The notes beneath the pieces were generated by a model, which was given only the letters and a program-made list of their open reading frames with translations, was not told where the DNA came from and ran no database searches. A stretch of DNA of 64,000 bases from Trichinella spiralis (lineage: Eukaryota > Nematoda > Enoplea > Trichinellida > Trichinellidae), in contig CM012953.1 of assembly GCA_000181795.3 (NCBI GenBank), forward strand, positions 3,676,917 through 3,740,916, written 5' to 3'. Position numbers and translations under genes: made by a program. Positions 48,503 to 60,258 of the stretch are shown here, piece by piece; position 1 is the stretch's first letter, and each line of letters opens with the position of its first letter.

Positions 48503-51447
48503 ATGATGAATTGCAGAAAATACAATAACGTAAGTGGAAAAATCTTTTCAAATCCTGAATCAAATGCAGTTATTTTACAGCTTTGAATCCTGTTGAAATA
48601 GAGCTGAAAAAAATTTTTTATCGACCTTTTCTGATACATTTCTTCTTTCATATTTTTTAGGGCTGGCTGCTTTTTTTGCTTTGCGGTTGCCATTTATGTA
48701 TTTTACATGGTAAATAAAATTAATCATAGCATTCTTAGACAGAGCAAATATGTTGCAGGTAAGGCAGAAAAGTTCATTCGCGGTTGCTATTTTACAAACT
48801 GGGCTCAATACAGACCTGGAAAAGGAAAATATTCTCCTGACGATTATGTAAACAATTTATGCAATTACATTTTTTATGCATTTGCTTCAATAACGCATGA
48901 TTACAATATTACGTGAGTTTTTTTGCTTTTTTTCAGTTTACATAACTTTTATGATGCAAGCAGGAATCGCTTGAAAATTAAACTGAAATTACAAGTAATT
49001 TTAAAGCTGCTGCAGCATGCTATAAACTGAATTTTTTTAATTCTGACGGAAGAACAGCAATTTTAGTCAAAACAATTCTGTAATAAAATTAAAATGAACT
49101 TTACTTTTTAATAATTCGATTTAAAAAAAATTTTTTTTATTTATAAAACAATTAATAAATTTATATAAGCTAATTGATTGAACAAAGCTGAATTGCACAT
49201 TGCGTCATAAGCGTACGAATGGATGAAATCAAATTAAAATCTCCACCTTGTTGATTATGGCTTTTAGCTTTTTACCAGTGTAAATATTTTGCTTCTTGCA
49301 GTGATTTAATATGAAAAATTGTATTTGACTTTACACTAATAAAATAGTTGTTGTTTTCATGTTTGCAACAGTAAATTTATCACCCTAATATTTTATGAGC
49401 TTGATCAATTTTATGTAGTCACTGTGGTGAAGGAAGCTGCAATGAAACCAAAATTGATACAAAAATATTATTTTAGAAACTTTGAATGGAATGATATTCA
49501 TCACTTATATCCAAGTATTACCAAACTGAAGCAATCGAATTCGCAGTTGAAAATTATTTTATCAGTTGGCGGCTGGAATTTTGGCACAGCGTAAAAGTGA
49601 TAACAAGCTTTTGCACTTGCGTAATGCAGATTCTTTAGACCATTTAAAAAACTCTCTTCCTCCGCGGACAGAAGAAGTCGATTTGCAAATTCATCTATCA
49701 TTTTCCTAAGGAAGCATAATTTTGATGGATTAGATCTAGACTGGGAATATCCTGATGATGATAATGATAGAAAAAATCTGGTCTTATTAAGTGAAGTATT
49801 ATTCTCATTTATTTTGATGAATTTTATTGCTGAAAAATTTTATTTTTTTTTATCAAGGATATTATGTCAGCTTTTAAAGCTGAAGCAGGAAGCAGCAAAA
49901 AACCACGACTTCTTTTGACAGCAGCCGTAACTGCTGACTGCGTCAAAGCTGAAGCTGGCTATGATATTCCAAAATTAGCAAGGTAAATAAATTTTAAAAG
50001 CAAACTTATCTTTTGTTATTAAATGAAAAATTCTTTAATAATTTATTCAAAAAGTGAAATTAAAAAATTAAAATTCAGACAAAATTATTCATTTTGTTTG
50101 TGCATTCACATTTAAATTGAAAAAAGATAGTTTAGGCTGTGGGATTTCATGAATTTGATGTCATATGATTTTCATGGTTCTTGGGAATCTGTTACTGGCA
50201 TAAACAGTCCGTTGTTTGAGAAATCCACAGATTCTGTTCAAATGAAAAAATGGAATATAGTAATATATTTCACTTTGAATTTTCTGAAATCAATCAGAGA
50301 AATTTGAAAATATATAGGCATATGCTGCATATTGTTACCACTTGCGAGGAATGCCCAAGAAGAAAATTATAATTGGTATACCTACTTATGGACGTGGGTG
50401 GACCATTCAAAATAAGACAAATACAGAAATTGGTGCTCCGTCTATTGGTCCATCTCTTCCGACAAAATATGTCAGATTTCCTGGTGTTTGTGCTTACTAT
50501 GAAGTCAGTTATGCAGCACTTACTTTTATTGGTGTTTTATTTTATTGTTTTTATTTTTTATAAGATTTGCCAAATGATCAAAGCTGGTGGACAACGTTAC
50601 TGGGATGAAGAATCTCGAACTCCTTACTTAGTTTACAATAATCAGTGGTTTACTTATGATGATGAGCAAAGTTTTAAAGAGAAAGTAAAATCAAAATTTG
50701 CACCTCTTAAAGCGCAGCAGTGATAGTATTTTCTTCCTCTATTTTTAAGCTAAATTGGTTAAAAGAAGAAGAATTTGGAGGGGCATTTGTTTGGGCGTTG
50801 GATTTTGATGATTTCAACGCTCAGTTTTGCTCTCACGGCGAAAGATATCCACTGATAAGTTTGTTACAAAAACAACTTGGAGATGTGTCGAATGTATCAG
50901 TATTGATTCAGCCCATTAATAACTCACTAGCTGTTAAGTAAAATTTTTATAACTTTAAAAGTAAATTCAAAATATTTTTCTAATTTTACATATTTTTTCT
51001 TTACTTTTATCACTTTTTAATGCTTCATATAACTTTAATGCATTATTAAAGAAAAATATTCTTTTGCATTAAAAAATAAACAACTAATAAATAATTCTTC
51101 AGGTAGAAAGTATGGAAAAGTCTACTGAGGAAGCTCAGCAAATTATTCACATTCAACCAGCAGCAGAAATTACCAGTAATGACAGTCATTTAAATATTTC
51201 TGAAGTGCAGAACAATGATGAGAAGGAGAAAACTAATCTCCCCGAAAAATTAATAAATGAAACATCATCTCCAGCTTTCAAATGTCCAGCAAATGGAATA
51301 TTCCCTGATCTTTATGATTGCTCATACTTTTACAGCTGTGCAAATGGAATGCATTTTAGAGTGGCATGTGCTGCTGGTACACTATTCGACAGATATTTGA
51401 AAATTTGCAACCACGCAGCTCTTGTAAAGTGCAAAGCACTTAGCTAA
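48503..51447 (+). CDS. GH18 chitinase with C-terminal CBM14, gene 1 of 3
   Basis: A secreted endochitinase hydrolysing beta-1,4-GlcNAc polymers. A 27-base exon (48503-48529, MMNCRKYNN) and a 49-base exon (48661-48709, [16 protein letters not shown]) join in phase to make the signal peptide. Exon 3 (48759) gives [18 protein letters not shown]. Catalytic landmarks are intact: [11 protein letters not shown], then [12 protein letters not shown] (the DxxDxDxE motif with the acid Glu), then NLMSYDFHG, then GIPTYGRGW, then [14 protein letters not shown] Ser/Thr/Asn-rich linker follows from about 51110. A CBM14 domain ends the protein, with six cysteines ([21 protein letters not shown] and onward). 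The stop is at 51447 and AATAAA at 51626. The first two exons are predicted by phase and by similarity to gene 2. Confidence 0.88.
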
Positions 51448-52435
51448 CGATCACATTTCCTTATTATTGCTGCATTTCTGATTGTTTTAAGTGCTGACAG
51501 GTCAATGATACGGTTGTAAAAGAGGCTCAAAGGCATTTTCCAGAATTTTGTTTTTCATGTTCTTACCATTTATTTGATGTGAAAATTTATAATTGCACGA
51601 TAACATTGGAGAATTATTTATCAGTAATAAAAATTTCAGTTTTATGATACTTGTTCTGAAATTATAACGCATAATAAATATTTTTGCCGTTGAAGCTAAG
51701 CTACCTGTTTTTATTTAATTATTTTTATTTAATGCAGTAGGATGTTGCCTCACAAGTTGCTTTAAATTAAAAACTATTTTGACCTACAGAATGTTTCTGA
51801 TATGCTGATTGAAAATATTTGATGTTTTTAATCAACAAAAAAAGGTTCTGTTCTATATGCGTACAGTTTAGTTGCTCTGAGTGCAAAAAAAGCTACATTT
51901 TTAGGATTTAATAATAAATTCTCATCAGTCATGCAAAAGGCACTCACGCACAAAAGCATAGTATAGTGTACTATGCTATACTATAGTCGTGAAATTAAAT
52001 CTCATTTATGGATAGTGGTGATATAATCATTGAAATTATTTATGAACAATAAACGAGAATTTTGCTTAAGGTATTTCAGTTGCATGTAATTTTTGCAAAG
52101 CTTTACAGCTTTTTTAAAATATAATTTCACTTAAGTATTTTACAATTTTTTGTTGTGTAGATTTGAATGCAAAAAGTAGATGAAAATTACTTGTGTTTTT
52201 ATTAAAGCATGTGGTCATAATCTGTTCATCAGCTGTGAAAGAGTTGATCTTCTACTTAAATTAATGTGCTATCAAACAGAACACCATGCTAAATATTTAC
52301 AGCTCAGTTCTACCTTATACAAAGAAAAGAAAACTGATTAAAACTAATAAACATGCAAATAAATAAATGAATTTATGCCATCTGTTAAAATCAATGTAGT
52401 GCACGTCCATTTTAAGAACATCTTGAATTTTATTA
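51448..52435. other. Intergenic between chitinase genes 1 and 2
   Basis: AT-rich. It includes the 3' UTR of gene 1 (AATAAA at 51626-51631) and an imperfect palindrome around 51959-51988, built from CTATA/TATAG units. No gene is seen. Confidence 0.5.
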
Positions 52436-55377
52436 ATGAATCATATAAAAGTAAGAAAATTTTCATAAAGTTATGCTTTTTGCTTGTTAAAACAATTATA
52501 CCTTATTGATTTATTATATTTTGCATTACAAATAAATTTATTAGTTTAATTAATTAATTAATTAATTATTTATTTATTTTACAAAGATTATTTTGTCACA
52601 GATTTATTTGCATTTTGCAAAAGCAAATTGGCATAAATTATTTTTATCATCATTAAAAATGAATGTTTTTTGAATGAATTCTATTATTAAAAATTATACT
52701 CATTTCTTTAAGATATTTTTGACTGTTTTCCTGTTGTCCACCGTCATTCCCAGGTATCAAGGTAGGAATCACTTATTTTTATTTGAACAGTTGAAGCAAA
52801 ATAATTTTTTGAATATTATTTGAAAATTAAAAAATTCTTAGTAAAGACACGTTAATTGCATTGAAAATTGACTGAAACAAATTATGATAATAAAACTTTC
52901 CTTTTAAACCGTAAAAAAGTTTGCAAAAAAATTGAAGTTGGATTTGTCTCTTAAATGACTGCATAAAGCTAGCTGTGCATTATTTTCCTGTCATAATAAA
53001 TTATTTTAGCAAAAAAATACATCCGTGGATGTTACTTTACAAACTGGGCACAGTATCGACCTGGAGAAGGGAAATATTTTCCTGAAAATTTTGAGCCACA
53101 TTTATGCGATTATGTTTTTTACGCTTTTGCAATGATAACTGACAATTTACAACTGACGTAACATGAAATTCCATTACATATATTTTATTCAAATATTTAA
53201 AGATAACTTACAGTTTCAAAGCAATCACTTTTAGAAATTTTGAGTGGAATGATGTCAGCCGTCTTTATCCAAGTTTAATGAAGTTTAAATTGTACAGTCC
53301 TAATCTAAAAATCATTCTTTCAGTTGGTGGAGCGACTATGGGTACACAGTAAGCGTTATTAGAACTGGATTGTTATTGAAAAAATTTTCATTTATTCAGT
53401 TTAGAAAATTTAAACTAATTTCTGGTTCTGATGAAAACAGAAAAACTTTTTCTGAATCCGCCATTAAGTTTTGCCGCCTTTATGATTTTGATGGACTTGA
53501 TATAGACTGGGAATATCCAGATACTTCGACTGACAAAAAAAATTTGGTTCTTCTAAGCAGAGTAAAGTTTAAAACATAAATTTTATTTACTTTAAAATTT
53601 ATTTAATAACTGATAAGGTTTTGCTCCAAAAATTCACAGAAGAGTCTATTCAAAGCGGAAAACCCAGACTGCTACTTACATCTGCTGTTACTGCCAATCA
53701 TGTGAAAGCTGACATTGGTTACGATGTGCCAGAGCTGGCAAAGTTAGTTGATATTTCTTACTTTAATTTTCAAAGAATAGCAATGAAAATATAGCGTATT
53801 TATTAGGCGAAGGTATCGATGTTTCTCATTTTTATTACTTTTTAACTGTAAACTACATTGTGTTTCTAAGTCAGAAATTATATCAATTTCAGATTGTGGG
53901 ATTTTATGAATCTTATGTCGTATGATTTACGCGGTGCCTGGGATCCCATTACAGGAATGAACAGTCCTCTGTTTAGCAGGAGTACTGATCAAGCGCATGT
54001 CAAAAAATGGAATATTGTGTGTTAAATAAATATCTAATTAAACTACGACTTAATAAGAATTTTGATTATAGGCGGACGCTGCTTATCACTATTATAAAAG
54101 AGGAATGCCAAAAGAAAAAATTATCATTGGTTTGGCTACCTATGGCCGAGGATGGAAACTGAAAAATCGCTCTGACATTAGTGTTGGCGCAGCGACTATA
54201 GGCGCTTCAGATTCAACAAAATATGTTCGAGAACCTGGCGTGTGTTCATATTATGAGGTAACTAAAGCGGTTTAACTTTGTTATATATATATTACAAATG
54301 CTTAAAAATTCATTTATGATTAATGTGAAATTATTAAATAACAATTATTTTATATTAAATTTAAAATTAAAATTTAAGGTGTGTGAAATGCTTCAAACAG
54401 GTGGAAAACGCTACTGGGATCATCAGACGCGTTCACCTTATTTAGTTAAAGATGATCAGTGGTTTTCATACGATGATCCTCAAAGTTTCAGAGAAAAAGT
54501 TTTGAAACTGCATTTCAACTGTTTAATTATTTCTATCTGTTGTATATACATTTGTATGTATGTATTTTAGTTAGAATGGCTTAAAACAGAAGGGTATGGT
54601 GGAGCTTTTGTATGGACATTAGATTTTGATGATTTCAATGGTGTGTTTTGCCCAGAAAACAATGGCAAGAGATATCCTTTGATAAGTCTGATGAGTGAAA
54701 TTTTGGACGTTGATTATGTATCATCGGTAAAATTAATACTAAAACAAACTCATTAACGTTAATAAAGTTTTAAAAAGTAAAAATGGCATTTCAAAACATG
54801 ATTAAATCCAATTTATCATTTCATGTCATGCAGCACTTGTAGAATATTTATTGCTTTTTCACATAATTAAAAGACTATTTACCGCCTGTTATTTAAATAT
54901 GGAATGAAATCTAAGCATCTGAAATAGTTATAATTGATATCTTTATCATTTATACAGTTTATTTTGCAAATTAGACAAAATTAATCTTAATCTCTGCTGA
55001 TTAGAGTTTTCATGATCGATTTATTTGCAATTCAAATTTAATTTTTTATTTAGGCATCAACATGGCCAAATATTAATATACCAGAAATTTCATGGAATAC
55101 AGAGAATCATCGTGAATCTAGTGATAGTTTATTTAAGCAGTCAACAAATTCTCTGCAACCGGTATATTCTAATTGGAATTCACTCACGATTCCTCAGCTT
55201 TTCCCAAGTTTTGGACCTGTTCATTGCCAAAACAATGGTATATTTGTTGACCATACCAGCTGTGCATTCTTTTACAACTGTGTACACGGAATTGCTCACA
55301 GAATGGCATGTCCAATGGGTACACTTTTTGACAAGCAAAAAATGATTTGTGAGCATGCATTTCTAGCAAATTGTTGA
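52436..55377 (+). CDS. GH18 chitinase with C-terminal CBM14, gene 2 of 3
   Basis: Tandem paralogue of gene 1. A 15-base exon MNHIK (52436-52450) and a 49-base exon (52713-52761, IFLTVFLLSTVIPRYQ) form the signal peptide, matching the size and phase of gene 1. Exon 3 (53010) reads [20 protein letters not shown]. Catalytic blocks follow: IILSVGGATMGT, FDGLDIDWEYPD, MNLMSYDLRGAW, ATYGRGWKLKN (preceded by GL where the others have GIP or GLP) and GGAFVWTLDFDDF. The C-terminal CBM14 has HCQNNGIFVDHTSCAFFYNC, then CPMGTLFDKQKMICEHAF, ending at 55377. AATAAA lies at 55393. The linker before CBM14 is carried on an exon near 55055-55200. The enzyme is predicted to be active. Confidence 0.86.
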
Positions 55378-57814
55378 AGCTATTTTTTATTGAATAAACA
55401 CGAAAACCAATTAAAAATGTTAGCAATAAATGACAGCAGCTATAAAAAAATAATAGCCGAATGAAAATTTCAAGCAAGAAGTCTTAATAGATTTTCTTTC
55501 AATTTTGCCGTGTGATACTATTTTGCTATTGTAACAAATTTGCGTAGTTGCCACAAAATTTATTTATTTCATATTTCAGAAACTTTTAAAACGGATAATA
55601 TTACTGATTCAAGAAAATGAAAAAAACTGAATGATACACAAAAAATAGTGTGAAGTATTGGCATAAAATGACATTCATTCAATATATAATTAAAAGTTAT
55701 AAAAAATAGTTAAATCATCAAATACTTAAATTATACCTGAACATCATAAAAACGTTTTAAACAATTACATTATGTAAGGTAAAACACCAAATTATATTGT
55801 TGTGCATTGTAGTAGGCATGAGTTGAAGATTGGCAGACTTGCTGAGAACAGAAACAGCAGACTAGTCAAATCAGAACAGTTTTGGTAGTATAGGACATGC
55901 TAGTTGGAAACGCCGTTACAGCTTGCTCAGTAAATACTGACTTTATGTTATACATCTCGTTTTGTTTCGAGAATTTCATTTTCATAGTTTAACCAATAAT
56001 GAAAATGGAATTTAACATAATTCTATACTTTCAAAGTTATTCTAATTTATCATATGAACATTTTTTATTAAAAAGTACATTTTTATAATTTTATAAAAAC
56101 ATGAAACAGTAAATGAAGTATAAATTTATTATTTATTCAGTATAAAACAGTGATATACTGAGCATCAGCTGTTTTCAGTATAAGTTTTTTCTATTTTATA
56201 ACTAATTAAAAGTCTAAATGATTAGTTTACTGTTTCACGTATACATTTTAACAAGAAAGATGCACAAAATTATAAACTGTATCACTTTAAACTGTTATTT
56301 AAAACTACTGTATCATTTTTCTACTGAAAATCACGTTCAGTTGTATTGTTTTAAATATTAGTTTAACATTTTTGAAAAGTAATTTATTGATTTACTATCA
56401 TTACTTTAAAAAACTTCTAAATACAATATTAGGCACAATAAATGTTAATTTTTCAACGGAAATAATATATATAATAGCTTTAAGATACTCTAAAATTAAA
56501 TTGTGCTTATTTCTGAAAATTACTTCTAAAACAGTTTGAATTCACTGTTTATTGTATGCAGCGTTATAGAACTATGCTAAATTTCTTGATACCGTGAACT
56601 TTAAAAACAAACTTAAAAAAACCATTTGAATAAAATTCATAATTATTTTATTAAAAAAAATAAATTATCCGTCTGCTTAATTAAAGATCCAGAGCATTTT
56701 GACCTTCCATATTATTATTTTATGTATCTTAAACAGTTTTTTTTAGTTATTCAAAGTATTTGTTTCTTTTATTAAAAGGAATAATAACCATGTATATTTT
56801 AAGCAATATTTTACTAAGAATATTATGCATTTTGCAATTTGGGGATAAACATCATTGTTGATTTAAGCGTGTCAATTTGTCAAGTGTTTGAGTAAATAAA
56901 CAATCAATAATGAAAAGAAAAGAAGTCGTGCGTGCGTGAATAGCCGAATAAGTGCCATTGGAGTTACAAGTGAAGGTCCCTTTGTTCGTTGAGAACTTTA
57001 TTCTCCATGCTATTCCTCAAATTTGTATAAACCCATTTGTTGCATGATTATTCTTATCAGTTTGTCGAAATATCTGAAGAATGCGAAAATATTTTTCCTT
57101 ATGCTTTATTAATAATAATTTGCAATAATAAATGAAATGCTCAAAAAATGTCTTCATTTGCACATGAAATTATGGTATTGTTTTCACGGCTTTTACAATG
57201 ATACAAAACAGGAGGATGTTCACAGTGAGTTAGTTATTTTACAGCTGAGTAAAAATTTCTGTAATCAAATGTGTAAATTTCTAACAAAATTATGTTTAAA
57301 AAAGTTAAATTACACACATTTAATTATTATTTTGATCCAAAATTTCAGCTTTTTTATTCTGTTAGGAAATTTTGCTGTTAGCCTTTTACGTCTGCAAGAT
57401 TTTCATTTCTTCAAGTAAGTTGTCACTATTTTTATAGATTTTGTATTTTATAATATTTCGTACAAATCATTTGTACAGAAGGAATAATGAAGAAAATGTT
57501 AAACAAATTAGTTATGAATATTATTTAAAAATTGAAATATTACCCAAGCTAATCTTCTAATTTTCAGTAATATGTTTTCAGTAAAGCAGACAGTAATTAT
57601 TTTATAGAATTAATCAACAGCAATTCAGCATTGTGATGTAATGTTTCCATTGAATCCATGTATTGCTCATGAAATAGATGCAATTAGCAATGATAACTTT
57701 AACTAAAGTGTATAACAATCTGACTTAAATTTCTTTAAACTGGAGTTAACAGTAAAACAATAATTGCTGAAATTGAAGTTGTATAGTGAAAATGAAAATC
57801 TTTATTATACACAG
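55378..57814. other. Intergenic, and possible 5' exons of chitinase 3
   Basis: Long AT-rich stretch. A hydrophobic open frame ending near 57415 (FFILLGNFAVSLLRLQ) followed by GTAAGT resembles a signal-peptide exon for gene 3, but its phase does not match the next exon, so it is not assigned. Confidence 0.4.
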
Positions 57815-60012
57815 CTGAAGCAAGAGAATATATTCGAGGATGTTATTTTACCAACTGGGCTCAGTACAGACCTGAGAAAGGAAAATATTTTCCAGAAGAT
57901 TTCCAAGAAGATTTGTGCAATTATGTCTTCTATGCTTTTGCATCGATAAACGAAAATTTGGAAATAACGTAAGATGAATTTGCATGAATATTATAATTTT
58001 TAGCAAGTGATTGATTCAGCTAATCTTTTTCTATAAAATATTAAAATCATGTTTTACAGGAATTTTGAATGGAACGATGTTGATCGTTTATATCCAGATT
58101 TAATGAAATTCAAAGAATTGAATTCAGATCTGAAGATCATTCTTTCAGTCGGCGGAGCAACATTAGGGACAAAGTTACCATATGAATTCTTAAATTTCAA
58201 AATTCTTTTTGCAGTTTTACTTTTTAGTAAATTTAAAATCATCTCCAGTTCGCATAAAAATAGACAAAATTTTGCCAACTCTGCTGTTTTGTTTTGCCGT
58301 AAGCATGGTTTTGACGGCATAGATATTGACTGGGAATATCCAGATTCAGCAGAAGATAATCAAAATTTAGTTTTGCTCAGTAGAGTAAGTTATTTTCAAT
58401 TATTTTGATTGCTGAAAGTTCTGCTTGCTTATAAAATTCAGGTATTATTGGAAACATTTATAACGGAAGCTGAACAAAGTGGAAATAGAAGACTTTTTCT
58501 CACATTTGCAGTTACTGCCAATCAAATTAAAGCTGATATAGGCTACAATGTATCAGAATTGTCCAAGTATGAAATAAATTTTAAAAAAATGGATAAAAAT
58601 TTACACTTAACTTTTGATTTTCATTTCCATTATCACTGTCAAAGTCTATTTGATAAACTAGGATTTGGGATTTTATGAATTTGATGTCCTATGATTTTCA
58701 CGGTGCGTGGGATTCTTACACTGGTATCAATAGTCCGCTGTTTAGCAGAAGCACTGATTCAAAAATCCTGAAAAAGTGGAACATTGTATACATTAAATAT
58801 TTTCCAAAAAATACGCTTATTTAATGCAAAATGCAGAATATTTCACACAGGCAGATGCAGCTCACTATTATTATAAGAGGGGAATGCCCAAAGAGAAAAT
58901 TGTAATTGGCCTTCCTACATATGGACGAGGATGGACGTTGCAAAATGCATCGAACATTAAAATAGGTGCTCCAGCAGTTGGTGCTTCAGTGGCAACAAAA
59001 TATGTTCGTGAGCCTGGCGTATGTTCGTATTATGAAGTAAGTGAGATTTATTTGTGGGAAGAACTTTATACCTAAATTACTGATGACAATCAAATTTTAA
59101 TTGCTAAATTAAATACTACTTAAGGCATGCGAAATGATGCAAGACGGTGGAATACGTTACTGGGATGAAGAAACCGCTTCACCATATTTAATTAAAGGAA
59201 ATCAGTGGATTAGCTTTGATGATCAGGAGAGTTTTAGAAGAAAAGCAAGTAACCGATTGATAAAAGTGCTTTTATGAGAAACTGTATTTTTCAGCTAGAA
59301 TGGATTAAGCAAGAAGGATACGGGGGTGCGTTTGTATGGACGTTGGATTTTGACGATTTCAACGGACAATTTTGTCTGCAGAATCATGGAAAAACGTACC
59401 CATTAACAAGTCTGATTTCAGAAATACTTTCAGAAATGGTAGCTAGCACTTACATTTCTATTAATGCTTACATAAAACGGCAATAGTCATTTTATGACTT
59501 TTGAAAATTGTCGTAATTGTAAAATTTGTAGGAAAATAATTTTTACGAACTATTGTATTGTAAAAAAGAAACTTAAGAAATTATACTTTCAGCCAATCAA
59601 CAGCAGTGATAAAAACATACCAAATGCTCCAGAAAAAGCTGCAACGTTGCTTAATAGCAAAGAGCAGCAGTTGAACGAGTCAAACGATGGAACTTTTTCA
59701 TCATCGGTAGCTCACATACCAACAACGACAGCATTTACTGTTTGGCAAGAACTTCAAGAATCTGTAAAAACGGATGAAATCACTTCGGACAATGAAACTG
59801 TTGTTGAAGAAATGCCGAAACATTTCCAATGCCCCAAACCATCCGGTCTTTTCCCAAATCCAGATGATTGTGCATCGTTTTACAACTGCGCCCACAATAT
59901 CCCGTACGTGATAAACTGCCCACCGGAAACATTATTCGACGAAAAATTGCTAATCTGCAATCATGCCTACCATGTAAATGGAACACGGCCAGGATGCAAC
60001 GTACCGTTGTGA
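57815..60012 (+). CDS. GH18 chitinase with C-terminal CBM14, gene 3 of 3 (5' end unresolved)
   Basis: Third tandem paralogue. The recognisable part begins at 57815 with [17 protein letters not shown]. It continues through IILSVGGATLGTK, then GFDGIDIDWEYPD, then [13 protein letters not shown], then [13 protein letters not shown], then GGAFVWTLDFDDFN, so all GH18 catalytic residues are present. A spacer rich in Ser, Glu and Asn follows (about 59595-59815). CBM14 ends the protein (FQCPKPSGLFPNPDDCASFYNC; CPPETLFDEKLLICNHAY), stopping at 60012. A signal-peptide exon equivalent to the 49-base exon of genes 1 and 2 was not found with a compatible phase, so the start is open. AATAAA is at 60097. The gene is convergent with UTP4, with only about 250 bases between stop codons. 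Confidence 0.85.
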
Positions 60013-60096
60013 TTACTCGATGCAATTTTAATAATTTATAAACAACACTCAGTTCAAAGATTGTTCAAATGCGTATTGTATTTGAAAAGCTGAAAA

Positions 60097-60102
60097 AATA
60101 AA
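60097..60102 (+). promoter_or_regulatory. Chitinase 3 polyadenylation signal AATAAA
   Basis: Canonical hexamer 85 bases past the stop codon, in the short gap before UTP4. Confidence 0.6.
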
Positions 60103-60258
60103 GAACGGGAAAAGATGTCCATCGTGGTTATTATTTTGCGCTTGCAAAGCGCGAATAATGAAAACGTTTTTTCAAATGCGTAACAATAATGTTTAACAAA
60201 CAACATTTCCATCCAAATAAATAATTAAACAACAATTTCAAATGGTGAATGAAAATAT

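Noticed and set aside
51959-51988. CTATA/TATAG palindrome between chitinases 1 and 2
   Set aside because: Imperfect, short, and AT-biased; not convincing as a regulatory hairpin or element end.
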